NCBI GenBank assembly: GCA_020055645.1
Contig: CM034547.1
Location: 21,801,013-21,865,012 of the forward strand
Direction of reading: 5' to 3'
Source of the DNA: Tomocerus qinae
Lineage: Eukaryota; Arthropoda; Collembola; Entomobryomorpha; Tomoceridae
DNA length: 64,000 bases
Every line of letters starts with the position of its first letter. Position 1 is the first letter of the stretch. A model generated the notes under the pieces. It was given only the letters and a program-made list of their open reading frames with translations, was not told the origin of the DNA and did not search any database. The position numbers and the translations under genes are program-made. Positions 1-11,307 of the stretch are shown here, in pieces.

Positions 1-226
1 TGTTTGAGAAATGAAAATTCACTTTTTTCATTTGTGGATCTAAATTGGACGATTTAGATCCACAGCCAAATCTGCACTCAAAGCTATATAGCTGTATGTA
101 CCCAATGGCAACCAACCTTTGGGTCATAGTATTCATAAGTCAAAACTGAGAGCTGATTTGGCTGTGGATCTAAATCGTCCAATTTAGATCCACAAATGAA
201 AAAAGTGAATTTTCATTTTTCAAACA
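1..226. repeat. Foldback element with 72-nt inverted arms
   Basis: Bases 1-72 are the near-perfect reverse complement of 155-226, separated by an 82-nt spacer. The outer ends read TGTTTGAGAAATG and CATTTTTCAAACA. The element abuts the left edge of the window, so it may extend beyond it. No coding potential is visible. Its arms contain AAAATTCACTTTTTT, which recurs in the arms of the small element at 12351-12544, so the two may be related non-autonomous elements. Confidence 0.85.
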
Positions 227-274
227 TTCTGAAGAGGTAACCTGATGCTCAAATCACTATAGCTACAGCAACTT

Positions 275-1483
275 TGGTATTACCCATTGCGGAGTGGCAC
301 TTGGATACGCATTCTGATTGGCTGAAATTTTTTGAAATCCAGCCTTCTGATTGGCTATTGCTATAACGAATATTTTATAGATTCCCCAGATGGGGGAATT
401 TTAGTAACACTTTACAATTTACTACAAATTACCATGCACTACATGAATATTATACACAGAATGCACACAAAGACACTTTGCATGGCACAACAACAGAATC
501 GTTCTCATTCTACTAGTATGAATCATTTACTGCGTGCGTATAGTAATTAAATACCCTGATGTTGTTGAAGTGTGAAATGAGAATTATTGATAAACTGCCT
601 CCGTTTCAAATAGATGATACATTCGGTTTCATTTTAATGCATTGACAATTGCAAACACATAATTTTACTCAACCTATAATAGCAATAACAATAACAAACA
701 GAATTTTAAGACTCCAACTCCAACCTGACCATGTAAATAACATTATACACAGAAGGATTTTGCATAAAGTCTGAAAGTTAGCTGGTACATCGGAGTCATA
801 ATATTATTATTATTGCGACTTCGATGTACCTTATCGTATCATTTACGCATCCATACTAGTAGGTAAACATCAATTATTTCTAAAAATTTAATTAATTAAA
901 ATCATATAGAAAGTAAAGATAGTAACATCTCTCATTTCTCATTCTTCCATGATTTATGGCAAAAATAATTAGTTTACACAACTAGTATGGTTACATCTCT
1001 CGCTCTGTACGTTAAGTCTGAATGTGTGAATTCTTTATAATATATTACTATATAATCGAAGTATATTCTGTATGTTATTGCTATTATAGGTTGAGTAAAA
1101 TTATGTGTTTGCAACTGTCAATGCAGTAAAATGAAACCGAATGTGTCATCTGTTTGAATTGGAGGCAGTTTATCAATAACTCACATTTCACACTTCAACA
1201 ACATCAGGGCATTTAATTACTATACGCAGTAAATGATTCATAATAGTAGAATGAGAACGAATTGTTGTTGTGCCATGCAAAGTGTCTTTGTGTGCATCCT
1301 GTGTATGATATTCATGTAGTGCATTGTAATTTGTAGTAAATTGTAAAGTATTGCTAAAATTCCCCCATCTGGGGAATCTATAAAATATTCGTTATAGCAA
1401 TAGCCAATCAGAAGGCTGGATTTCAAAAAATTTCAGCCAATCAGAATGCGTATCCAAGTGCCACTCCGCAATGGGTAATACCA
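275..1483. mobile_element. Long terminal inverted repeat foldback element (about 1.2 kb)
   Basis: The segment 275 to about 700 is repeated in reverse orientation at about 1062-1483, giving arms of roughly 420 nt with few mismatches and small indels. Outer ends are TGGTATTACCC and GGGTAATACCA. The centre (about 700-1062) is AT-rich and holds a smaller hairpin around 783-830. Each arm contains a short mirrored open frame (332-550 plus, 1238-1426 minus), which is a by-product of the repeat and not a gene. No transposase is visible, so this is a non-autonomous foldback or MITE-like element. A clear target-site duplication was not identified. Confidence 0.8.
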
Positions 1484-4400
1484 TTGCTATGAGGAAGTAA
1501 CAGTACAGTAATGAAATTCATATTTATTTATCTAATGAGCAATCAGTGGCATGAAATACAGAAATTCTCATAAACATTACCTTTTCACTGTTGTGGTAAT
1601 TGATAAGTAAATAAAAATTAGAAAATAAATTATTGTCCACCAAAACAATTTATACGAAATGATACTATTATAATATTCATACCACTACGAATTTTGGGCA
1701 AGCTCACAATTTAAGCTATATAAGTCTAACATCTAATAATGTCTGTACTGCATAAAATTGTAAAACATGTTTATTAATTGATTAGCTCATAGGTCAAACA
1801 AATAGACTGTTTGCTATTCTGTACTTTGGATTTGGGTGTTGTTGAGAAAAACATGTATACTTGCTAAAAACATCAGAGAATGAAACAAAATAAAATGAAT
1901 TTTCAAAAAGTATATGCTGAATAACTGTATTATTATGCTAAACATCTTGATAAAATGGATGGAAAAGTATAGATTCAATGGTTCAATACAACCTCGAATG
2001 ATTTGAAACTAGTAATAATGCATTTCGATTCATTAGATTCATGAACAATGAAATTGATAAAATAAATATGAAAATTGCTGAAAATTAAGCATTTAAGATG
2101 TTTCTGTGACCCCGTAGAAATTAGTTTCTCATAACGTGGGAGGTTTGTAAAATGCCAAATCAAAAGCCGGCTTACTTATAGACTAGTTAGTTAGTAATGT
2201 ACACAATGCAACAGTTCAACTACCAACGTAAACTTCTTAGTATGTGTATAAGAAGGCAAAAACAAGTCACTTTCACTTGCAGTAATGTATAAAACCACTT
2301 ATCGTCTGTTCTGCAGAATGTTAAGAAGATAAGTGCATATTATTATTGCGGATATGACATGAGACTTCAAAAGTGAATGCTATAGTAAAGTATAAAGGCA
2401 GTAATAGCATGGTAGAATTATGAACTTGATATATATTTAGTGTGAATATAAGCACGTGGTGTAGTGAAAGAGGTGAGATACTGAGGTTCATATGTCTACC
2501 TATTCTTCACGACAAAGCAATTCAATTCAATATACTGCATGACACGCAACTAAATTGTTAATGTTGTAAAACATGATAACATAGACACACATTCATGTAC
2601 AACGATACATATGAAATATTAGAGAGCAGGGAAGTGCTCCTTTTTGCAAGTTCACAAAAACCACAGCTATTGGAATATAGCTACATATTTGTTCATGTAG
2701 TGAAGGTTCAGGATCAAGTTTAATGACAGTGGCATTACACTAGTAATAGGTAAACAAAAAGTAGCCACAAACGAATTAAGAGTAGGACATGAAATAATAC
2801 TCATGTAAAGAAAGACAGATAAGTAAATGTTGAACCGTTTTTATAACATAAGGTTATCATTTACACAGTAAGTTTACTTTTCGTTGATTTTCTTTATTGC
2901 CTCTTCTATCATTTGTCTTCTTATGATATTTTCAAGAATTTAGTTTCCTTTCTTTAGCTAGGTCAGCAGTTTAAAACGGTTAAATAAAATTATATTCTAT
3001 ACTGTTTCTTTACAATGTAATTGCTGCGTGGCTGATTGGTTGATACTCAATGCACAAATATTGAGATGACAGGAAGAATCGTACATATCCTGTCCTGTTT
3101 GAAAAAACTTCACTATTTTTCTACAGAAAAGGTACCTTTGTAATAAAGACAATTTAGATTACAGTAGTACCAACAAATGTGTGCATTTCCGCCTCGACTT
3201 GTATTATACCAAGGAATTGCGCAGGTGTAAACTAATGGTTTCGAAAATTATTAGACTTCCTATAATAATTTATATTGGTTCAAAAAACTTGACTTTCACA
3301 TTTACTTAAGGTTGTACAATAGGTCAAGTTGTCAATATCAATTGAGCATAAATTAAGCATAAAAAGTAAGTAAATAGGTACTAAAACAGGACTAGGTGCC
3401 AACATTTTAGCAACGGATTATGAATTCTAATAGGAAATGGAGATAAACATTACTTCAATTATGGAGGAAATACATTCATTACTTGTGCCACAAATAATTT
3501 ACTTTTCGTTAATGTGGTTCACATCACCACTCGTGATAAACATGTACAACATGGCCCTAAGATATATATATATATAGTTTTACAGTAAGATATAATATGA
3601 GTAAGGCATGTGCATGAGTATATAATAATAAAAAGGAAATGTTAAGCGAATATAGCTCGTATGATTTTTTTGAAATTGCCCTTTCTGTCAGATCATTTTC
3701 CAATTTAACAGTTAAGTTTATTAGTTTGTTTACAAAATGTTTGTTAGTGAAAGAAAATACTATGCAATACATTATGTTTACGTGTAAAAGCTGCAGGAGT
3801 AATCAGTAGTATACCTATATATTAGCTTTATAAATATTTTCAATCATTTTGCTGTATATACCTAAATTTTGCAAACTACATAATTGATTGGTTCTTTGGT
3901 TCATTGAATCTAATCTAATCAGAATAAATATAAGAAATGCGCATAAATCTGACTACTATATTCAAATCAACGGTCAAAAATTGACCACCAACTTTATAAG
4001 CGTCCCATCTATACCATGATGCATTAATCGAGATTGGATGTCCGAGTTACGAAATTCCGAGTCAAATGTGAAATGTCAATTCCGAGTTACGAAAGTGCCG
4101 TGTATTTTATATCGTCCCATAACTTTCAGGCCCTAAATAAAGTACTTTCTGTATAGCAGTAGAGCTCGTCTCAAGGCATACCAAAATACGACTAATAGTG
4201 ACATAGAATAGAACCATTGGGAAATGATTTACAATCAAAGTTATTGAAAGTTTATTTTCTCTGTAATAACGAATTCAGTTACATGAAATTCTTCTGTAAT
4301 TATTCAATGATTTTTATGAATTCCGGTAGCAAAAGAAAATGGATACTTGGGATGTGGAGTAACAAGCAAATGCATTTACAATCAACATTATATTATAGGG

Positions 4401-5902
4401 TTAATAAGAAGCTGTATTATTAGTGGTTGTATTATTTGTCTGTTAAAAATTGACTTTCTGTTGTTACGAATAGCTCTGTAGGTTTCAAAAGGGATGAACT
4501 ATACTTTAATGAGTCGAAGAATTTTCTCTAGACAATTACCTACTTACATATGTATCTATATCTGTCAAACCTGTTTATAATTTATTGGACAAAGCTGTCA
4601 GATAACCTGCTGCACTGCCATATACTTTTATCATGTTATGTTATAAGATTCTTTAGTGCAGTATGCCAAGACATATGTACTAATATTTGGCATCATAAGT
4701 AACCATTGTGTAGTAAAGCAGGATAGCATAATGTTCATCAATTTCAGCTGAAGATTACTTCAACTTAAATATGTGAATAATGCTGCTTTCAAAAAATTAA
4801 TGAAAACAATTCTGTTTTATTTTCACTTACTGTAATTGCATTGCAGGAATTAATAATTGTATACTCCCATCCTACAGCATGTAATTTAATTTTCATAATT
4901 GGCAAACATTGTATTGTGGTCAAGCATAAATTATTGTCCTTTCTACACATCCCAAAAGACATACTTAATTCGAACTCTTTATGTCATTCAATTTCAATTA
5001 CTTTTCTTTACCATCTCACAGGGAATACTTACGAAGTGTACAGACGTCATGTGGAGCGAGAAGGCTCCCTGTGTTTCATACCATATGGCTACTACAGTGT
5101 ATGTAATGAATAGTAAATGAAGATGAAGATGTCCGTCAATCTCAATCTCTTGACTTACATTTTTACCAGACTACGCTAGCCTTTTTTCTTGTCATTGCCC
5201 TACTGTTAATCGAAATTGACTGCAAAAAGCTACTGTATTGTAGATTATTATGCGCCCATGTTGCAATATACAATTAATACAATTTAATTAATATCATCCT
5301 CATTTATACATTTACGAGTATTAATTGAATTGCAAATGTTGTGATGACTTTAGCAATATTGGACACTTTCGAGGGACCTAGCATAAAAAAATATTAAAAA
5401 TTAGAATAACAAGATACTTGTATTGTGTACAACCATTGTAATGCATTGCCTCACTCCGACCAATGGTTTAAAACTTACTATATTTACTCAATTATTTACG
5501 TGCTTAAAATAAAACAAGACGTTCGAGGTTCAGACAAATATCCAAATTAATAGCAATAACTATTGAAGAATATTTTAAAATTTATATACAAACTATGATA
5601 CGTTTATTGCATTTATAACACTAACAAAATTTATTTTAGCAGCAGTACTGCATACATTAAAAATTCATTTAGCTTCTACATGTTTGCATTTCGACAACAC
5701 ATATATAAGAACAGCAACGTAACCGAAATATAAAAATAGTACACTGCACAAAACCACTAACAAGACGATTTTACTATTATTGATTAATCAATCATATGTA
5801 ATAATTAATAGTAATTATATAGTTTATGCATAATATTTATACAAACTTTTTCTAAGTCTAATTACAAGCTATATTTTTCAGATATTAAATGTACGAAAAT
5901 CC
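1484..5902. other. AT-rich intergenic region, no supported gene
   Basis: Only short open frames without recognisable domains or consistent splice context are present. A frame at 4841-5113 follows a CAG acceptor-like site near 5020 but matches nothing recognised. There is a short TA run near 3560. Nothing else can be supported. Confidence 0.6.
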
Positions 5903-7769
5903 CTAATGAATCAATACATCGTGCATAGCGTATTTCCATGTCCAAATGCGGGCAATTTTATCAAATGTCTGCTTGTCTTTTGAATATAAATTGGAAATAC
6001 TGGCCTCCATATTCGTTTCTAAGAAAGGATCCGTCAAAAGACTTTGCACTGAGAGTAAAATCTGAGGAATCGTTAACGCCAATGTCCAATTATGTTGAAT
6101 ACAGTCAATTCCAATATCTCCATGACGTGAAATATTAGGGTGGAATATTTTTGTTAGAAATCGTACCATCGGTGGTTTTAGAGGATAGCTGTAAATATCA
6201 TTCACGGTTGTTAGAATCAAAGTTGGGAGTACTATGGACTAAATAGTTTTATATTATGGTCAAAATAATGCTAATTAGATTAGAAATAGTTCTTACTCGT
6301 GTGGAACTTTTAGATTAAGATAGAAGACACCGCCTTGATAAGGGCTTTGTGGTGGACCGTTAACTCTAGCAAGCCAATTATAATTGAGCTTATCTAAAGG
6401 TATAGCTTCAATTCCTTCAGGATGATCTAGTCGAAGCCCTGGATATGAAAAAAGGAAACACGATTATGATTATTACATGCATGTGAGAGCTGCCAAAATT
6501 ATTATAATAAAGATTTCAATTATTTTAAAATAATTATACATTTTAATTCCTTGTGCAGCCGAACCGATCTGAGAGATTTCACAGTATGATCAATATTTGG
6601 TAGTCTAGCTGTCAAATTCATAAAGCAGAGCTTACATGGTACACTATCGACCCTGAAATACAAAACAATGAAATTAATTATTGAACTATATTTATAAGTA
6701 TATAAGTATTGATGCACATATTATGTGTATAGTATTTAGTAAAAAGAGAGATGAATGGTAACGTACAAATCAGAGTAAACCGAATACCAATCCACAACAG
6801 GGTAAATAGGATGAAACAATGGCCACCGAGCTTTAATGAATTCTTCCCACTTTTTATTCGAAACTTGATCGATTATAATAGCCTTCCATTTTGGATTAAC
6901 TTTAGAAGACATCAATAAAGAAACATCATCCAACTTTTTAAAGATGATCGCCCATACTAAATAAATTTAAACACGCAAACTTGCATTATTATTACAATTA
7001 ATTCTGTTTATATATGAAGTGTACGATATACATACATTTTAGAGGCATTAATGTTTTATAATTGATATACATTACGCACTTTCCGGCGGAATTCGAAGAG
7101 ACATATCATCAGTCAGAATTTTAGATTCATGTTGAGGCCACGGTGTTGTTAAAAGCATCAATCTATTGGTCATTTTATCTTGTAGCTGTGGCCAAGGGGG
7201 CTGAATTTGAAGTGGCTGATCAGCATCCTCAATGGGAATAGGAAAATTACCAGGATCTAGATTGTCGTTTACAGCATCCTCAGCAGCTTCCTCCACTAAA
7301 TTTTCCCGAGGATTCGGTTGGCCATTGTCCGTAACTCGATTAGATTGAACAGCTTCTTCGGAAGGTTCATCGTTTCCTGAGTCGCCATCATCTTTCTGTG
7401 AAAAACGGCAATATTCAGTTTTAGTTCATATATTATGGAATGGAAAACTTATTTCTATTTTTATCCATTAGCATTTACTATTTACCTCACTAAACGAAGA
7501 TCTGGCAACAACATGAAAAGATTCAAAGTCTTCAGTGAACAAAAAATCGTGACAAGTCCCACAAACAGGCTCTCCGAAACATGGTCCATAAAATCCGCCG
7601 CAAAAGAAGCATGAATCGTGCTGTAATTTGTAAATCTCACGTAAACATCGTATAAAATGTAAGTTGGTTTGTGCTACATTGAACATGAAACAAAATTCTC
7701 TGTCCTTACGTGTACTTCTAATGAATCATTAAGATGATCATCCAGCAAAGAATGTTGAATGTAATCCAT
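5903..7769 (-). CDS. morgue: Morgue-like zinc-finger, F-box and E2-variant protein
   Basis: Seven exons join in phase: 7769-7710, 7620-7486, 7395-7080, 6956-6767, 6652-6540, 6438-6297, 6188-5903, giving 413 residues. Residues about 21-45 carry a Cys-rich finger (CFFCGG...CGTC). An acidic linker follows. An F-box begins near residue 168 (IPPEIWAIIFKKLDD), and a C-terminal ubiquitin-conjugating (UBC) fold spans about 265-413 (SPYQGGVFYLNL, DYPLKPPM, HPNI). At the canonical catalytic position the sequence reads GDIGID where active E2s have GxICLD, so the thioester cysteine is glycine, as in Drosophila Morgue. The family is known to promote ubiquitin-dependent turnover of the apoptosis inhibitor DIAP1. 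The F-box should bind Skp1 and the UBC fold should bind without conjugating. Domain order and the Gly substitution make the assignment strong. The start is the first Met of exon 1; a 5' UTR exon is possible. Confidence 0.9.
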
Positions 7770-8368
7770 TTTCAGGAAGATATAACAGGGTAGTTGGGTA
7801 TTTTATTTATATTCAATAAAATATTCCTAGGTTAAAGTTTAGTGACAGTTCATCTGAGCTGTGATTCTGTGTAAATTAGAAATAAACTGTCAACTAAATA
7901 AAGAATTATTAAACCTTGTTATTTATTTACTATTATGAAAGCTTACCTCACCTTTAGCTGTTTACCTATAGCTGCTTTTGAAGTTTAATTTAACCTAAAA
8001 CTAACTTTTAATTCAAAAACTCCAAAAATAGTTATTCAGCTGCCTATTTAATTCTATGTAACTTCGGGCTTGGTACACAAAATATCTCAGTACTTAGCAG
8101 TACATCATTGAGTTTGTTCAATGAGCTTAACTTGTGTTGTGTTCTCTTCTCTCTTTGCCTCTTGCCTGCCTTAGTTCTTGTCAAATAAAACTTTGGTCCC
8201 GAAAAATGTTGATAGACAACAGTATAATAGTCAGTCGACAGAGACGTGGATATGAGTATCTAGAATGAGTACCTACTGAGTACCTACTATATACGATTCA
8301 TGGCTCTTAGATTCCTTAGATCATAACAACCCTTAAATATTTAAGTCTATTTTGACAAGTTGGCCCCC

Positions 8369-8433
8369 TGTATGCTTGTCTAGAATCTATACCCATTCTA
8401 GATACGGGTATAGATTCTAGACAACATGTATGC
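8369..8433. repeat. Short palindromic insert flanked by 7-bp direct repeats
   Basis: The arms TGTCTAGAATCTATACCC (8377-8394) and its exact reverse complement (8406-8423) enclose an 11-nt loop. The palindrome is flanked by TGTATGC at 8369-8375 and again at 8427-8433, which looks like a target-site duplication. This suggests insertion of a very small foldback element. Confidence 0.75.
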
Positions 8434-8451
8434 CTCTTGTATTTTCATGTA

Positions 8452-8677
8452 CTACTGATATGTCGACAAAATGCCAAAACACCACCACAGAAGAAGTTCA
8501 TTCTGTGGACCTTGGCCTCCCACCAAGGAAAATAGAATAAATATACTGCCACTAAAGGGGGTTGCCTTAGTTTCTTCCCTGGACTTCTGTGGTACATAAA
8601 GAAACTTAGGATCCGACCTGAGCTTGGGGGGTGTGAACATTTTCTCAGCATTTTCGTCCTGTCCGTCTCTATCTTTT
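8452..8677 (-). CDS. Possible exon or gene fragment, unrecognised
   Basis: An open minus-strand frame follows a TTTCAG acceptor-like site at 8678-8680 and ends in TAG at 8452. The first half is hydrophilic (DENAEKMFTPPKLRSDPK, then FLYVPQKSREETKAT). The second half is hydrophobic with two adjacent Trp residues. Its GC content is visibly higher than the surroundings. No upstream exon or promoter was found, and the family is not recognised. It could be a gene fragment, part of an old transposon, or chance. Confidence 0.22.
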
Positions 8678-8799
8678 CTGAAACGTCAACTTATATTATG
8701 CTTATAGCAATGTGAAGCATGGGGAAAGAAAAATGTTAGAGCAGTGAAAGGGCCTTTTAAATGTGTTTAGAAAAGATATACTAAAAACTATATTAGACA

Positions 8800-9621
8800 A
8801 TGGAAGACTTTTCTGTAAATCGTTCTACAGGCATAACCAGCAAGATATGTAAACAAAAAATTCTTTCGAACGGAGAAAGCACGACTCCCAAACTATGGCC
8901 AACCCAGAAATCGGCTGTGGCTAGACTGGGATTGCTTCGTCAAACCCGATCTGTATCGCAGGCTTCACTCTCGAGCTTTGAGAGCAGCGACACATTGGCA
9001 TCAAGTTCTTCCAGCAAAACTAGTTTGCTTTCGGACACGCTGGAATCTTTCTCCTCCTCCCATTCATCTGTTAAGAATAAGGGTTTCCCAATACCAAAAA
9101 AGGTGGAAAATAAAACTGATCCTATATCACCGTTAATTCAGTTTGATAGACAGGAGGCACTGCAAGCTTTGAAATCTTTTGGCGAGCAGATTCCAAATCT
9201 AAAAAAAGCCGAAGATTCAATACTTCAAGCTAGAAAGGATGATGAAAAGTATCGTTCAAGACTGCAAATGCACTCTGAAGAAAATGAGAGATCGTGGAAA
9301 GAAAGCCAATTGAAATTATCAGGCCATGAGAGTTGGGTTACTTGTGCAGATTTCAAAAACAGTAAAATCCTGAAAATGAAAAATCCTAAGGAACGAGAAG
9401 AATTCGCTGACTTGTGTTTTCAGGCACTGTCCGTGAAGATTGAAACTTATAATCAACTGGTTAAGAAGAACTCCGAAACATATCAACAGCAATTTGATAA
9501 AATCACTAGCTTAAATACGGATGAATACAAATCTCATCTTTGCAAAGCCATGCTAAAACTAATTAATAATGAGAAACTCAGGCAGGAACAAAACTACCGA
9601 AATTCTGTAATTTTACATTGA
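8800..9621 (+). CDS. Unrecognised serine-rich, coiled-coil protein (273 aa)
   Basis: An uninterrupted frame of 273 codons starts at the first ATG after several upstream stops. Residues about 45-90 are a low-complexity Ser-rich stretch. From about 105 to the end the sequence is highly charged and helical in character (many Lys, Glu, Gln), suggesting coiled coil. There is no signal peptide or membrane segment. The family is not recognised. A GTAATT donor-like site at 9607, just before the stop, is in phase 0 with the exon at 10161, so the protein might instead continue into the Hsp20-like exons downstream, giving one gene of about 357 residues. The coding nature is well supported by length and composition; the 3' structure is uncertain. 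Confidence 0.7.
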   Translation: MEDFSVNRSTGITSKICKQKILSNGESTTPKLWPTQKSAVARLGLLRQTRSVSQASLSSFESSDTLASSSSSKTSLLSDTLESFSSSHSSVKNKGFPIPKKVENKTDPISPLIQFDRQEALQALKSFGEQIPNLKKAEDSILQARKDDEKYRSRLQMHSEENERSWKESQLKLSGHESWVTCADFKNSKILKMKNPKEREEFADLCFQALSVKIETYNQLVKKNSETYQQQFDKITSLNTDEYKSHLCKAMLKLINNEKLRQEQNYRNSVILH

Positions 9622-9984
9622 ATGCCTTTGTGAAACCAATAACATATTAATTGCAAAATATGGGTTTTGAAAGTTTTTCATTAATTGTTTATATTTTTCC
9701 AAGGAATCTCAACGTAAAAAAAAGAGAAATTACACTAAGAAAGGGATTAAACAGGTTTACGTTGTCGGTGGCCGAACAATTGTAGGAGATTCGTTGGAAA
9801 ATGGAAACTTTCCTAATACCTTTTCTTCTCCAGCCGAGCTTGTGTGAGCACAATATTACATAAATGTAGCAGCCATATTCGTGCCGAGCGCGAAACATTT
9901 TGGCCTTTTTGCGAAAATGAATCAAAATTAGCCATAGGAAAAATTTTAGTTTTCAGAGAATTTTTTCTCTTTTTCTTGCTTTTT

Positions 9985-10022
9985 GGGGTGGGGGGGGGGG
10001 TTCAACCCCAACCCCTCCACCC
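9985..10022 (+). repeat. G-run followed by C-runs (hairpin or G-quadruplex-prone)
   Basis: GGGGTG followed by ten G is closely followed by CCCCAACCCCTCCACC on the same strand. The run could fold as a hairpin or a G-quadruplex, and it lies between the two exon groups at 8.8 and 10.2 kb. It may simply be a homopolymer-rich spacer. Confidence 0.5.
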
Positions 10023-10160
10023 TCAATACAGCATTGATTATTTCTTATGCAAGACAGTATTTTAGAATTTTTCTACAATGCACTCCCTGTATGGTGTTCG
10101 TGTGGAAGTGGTGTGCAGGTTAAAAAATATTTTGTATATAAATATTCAGCGATAATTCAG

Positions 10161-10524
10161 CTAAAATTAGCATATTTTGATAGAGACCCAAAGGATGATC
10201 CTCCAGGATATCATCGTTTCCAAATGGAAGTTGATATGAAAAACCTACCTGGCAATCAGATTTCAATACAGCTTTACAATGAAAAGATGCTTATGGTAAT
10301 AGCAGAGTAATAATTCAATCACAATTTGTAACGCACAATAATAAACGTTAAAGGCCTGTAGTATTAACAAATTGATTACTTGTATACTTTTTCAGTTCAC
10401 AGCAGATGACGGGGAAACAGAGACAATAAACGTGAAACTTCCCCCAGGTACCTTCGCCGATAAACTTCGAATAGCAAGGGAAGGAGATGGGCCTCTGATT
10501 ATTCAAGAACCATGGATCTTTTAG
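10161..10524 (+). CDS. C-terminal exons resembling an Hsp20/alpha-crystallin domain (5' end not found)
   Basis: Two exons join in phase 0: 10161-10295 (after ATAATTCAG) and 10396-10524 (after TTTTTCAG), ending in TAG. The protein (YFDRDPKDDPPGYHRFQ..., then INVKLPPGTFADKLRIAR, then GPLIIQEPW) has the alternating beta pattern of small heat-shock proteins, including the LPxG turn and the terminal G-x-L-I-x-x-P strand. The similarity is moderate, and introns are unusual in that family. No initiating ATG exon was found immediately upstream. The exons may belong to the gene starting at 8800. A CS-domain co-chaperone fold is an alternative. Confidence 0.45.
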
Positions 10525-11307
10525 ATCAACAATATTAAAGGCTCGGTTATTACATAGAATCTACTCATACTAGTAAATTATCCAACTATTTCCATGATTT
10601 GATAAGGAAATCATTCAAAATAAAATGTGCTTGAAGTTCGCAGTTAGTTTAACCGTTACGATTTTTGGGAACTATCTGACATTACAACTGTAACAGTTTT
10701 GTAGACTTGAGACTGTCTGTAAAAGGTAGTTAAATATATAAAAATTAAATGCTGCTGTCCTATAAACTTAAGCTTGATTCTTTTTAGCTGCCACATGTAC
10801 TGGTAGGGTACAGTTATAGCAAGTGCAGGCAAGTGGTATAAAATGCATTCACTCATCCAGCATTCTCATATTCCGTTTTAGTTAATCATACCTATTGTCA
10901 CAATGCTGGACAAGTCTCTATAGAAGCTAAGAAGCTAATATGTATACTAAAATGTGGTTTTATAAGTTTTAGGAAATTCCAAAGGGAAGTATAGCTATTT
11001 TTCACTTCATCATAATTGCAAGTTTTTGCCTTATGCTTATGCCATACTCTACACAGGATGTACAAAACCACGAAAATTTATTGAACTCTATAGAAGTAAT
11101 TCATCGAATACCCTTAGTTAGTAATAAATAAGTTACATAGACTGCTGGTGGTTATATTCCTAAAACCATTACGTTCGTACAATGGAATGAGAAAATCACT
11201 TGGTCATACTAAATAGATATTTGAACTAAGTTAAGATAAGTTATTTTTGGTCGTTCCTGTTCAATTTTCGCAAATGTGAAATCCGCACCATTCTTAAGTG
11301 ATTAAAA
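10525..11307. other. Intergenic, no gene seen
   Basis: AT-rich sequence without recognisable coding exons. The proximal part may be 3' UTR of the upstream gene and the distal part the promoter and 5' UTR of the astacin gene. Confidence 0.5.

Larger units (their letters stand above)
7770..8799. other. Intergenic interval between divergent genes
   Basis: This interval separates the minus-strand morgue gene from the plus-strand gene at 8800 and probably holds both promoters. It contains a 51-bp palindrome (8369-8433 with flanks) and a higher-GC open frame on the minus strand (8452-8677), both listed separately. GAGTACCTACT is directly repeated near 8265-8290. Confidence 0.5.

Noticed and set aside
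332..550. Open frame mirrored at 1238-1426
   Set aside because: Both lie in the two arms of the foldback element and are copies of the same repeat, not genes.
4841..5120. Overlapping plus-strand frames after a CACAG near 5021
   Set aside because: No domain, no upstream exon, and two frames equally open; not supportable as a gene.
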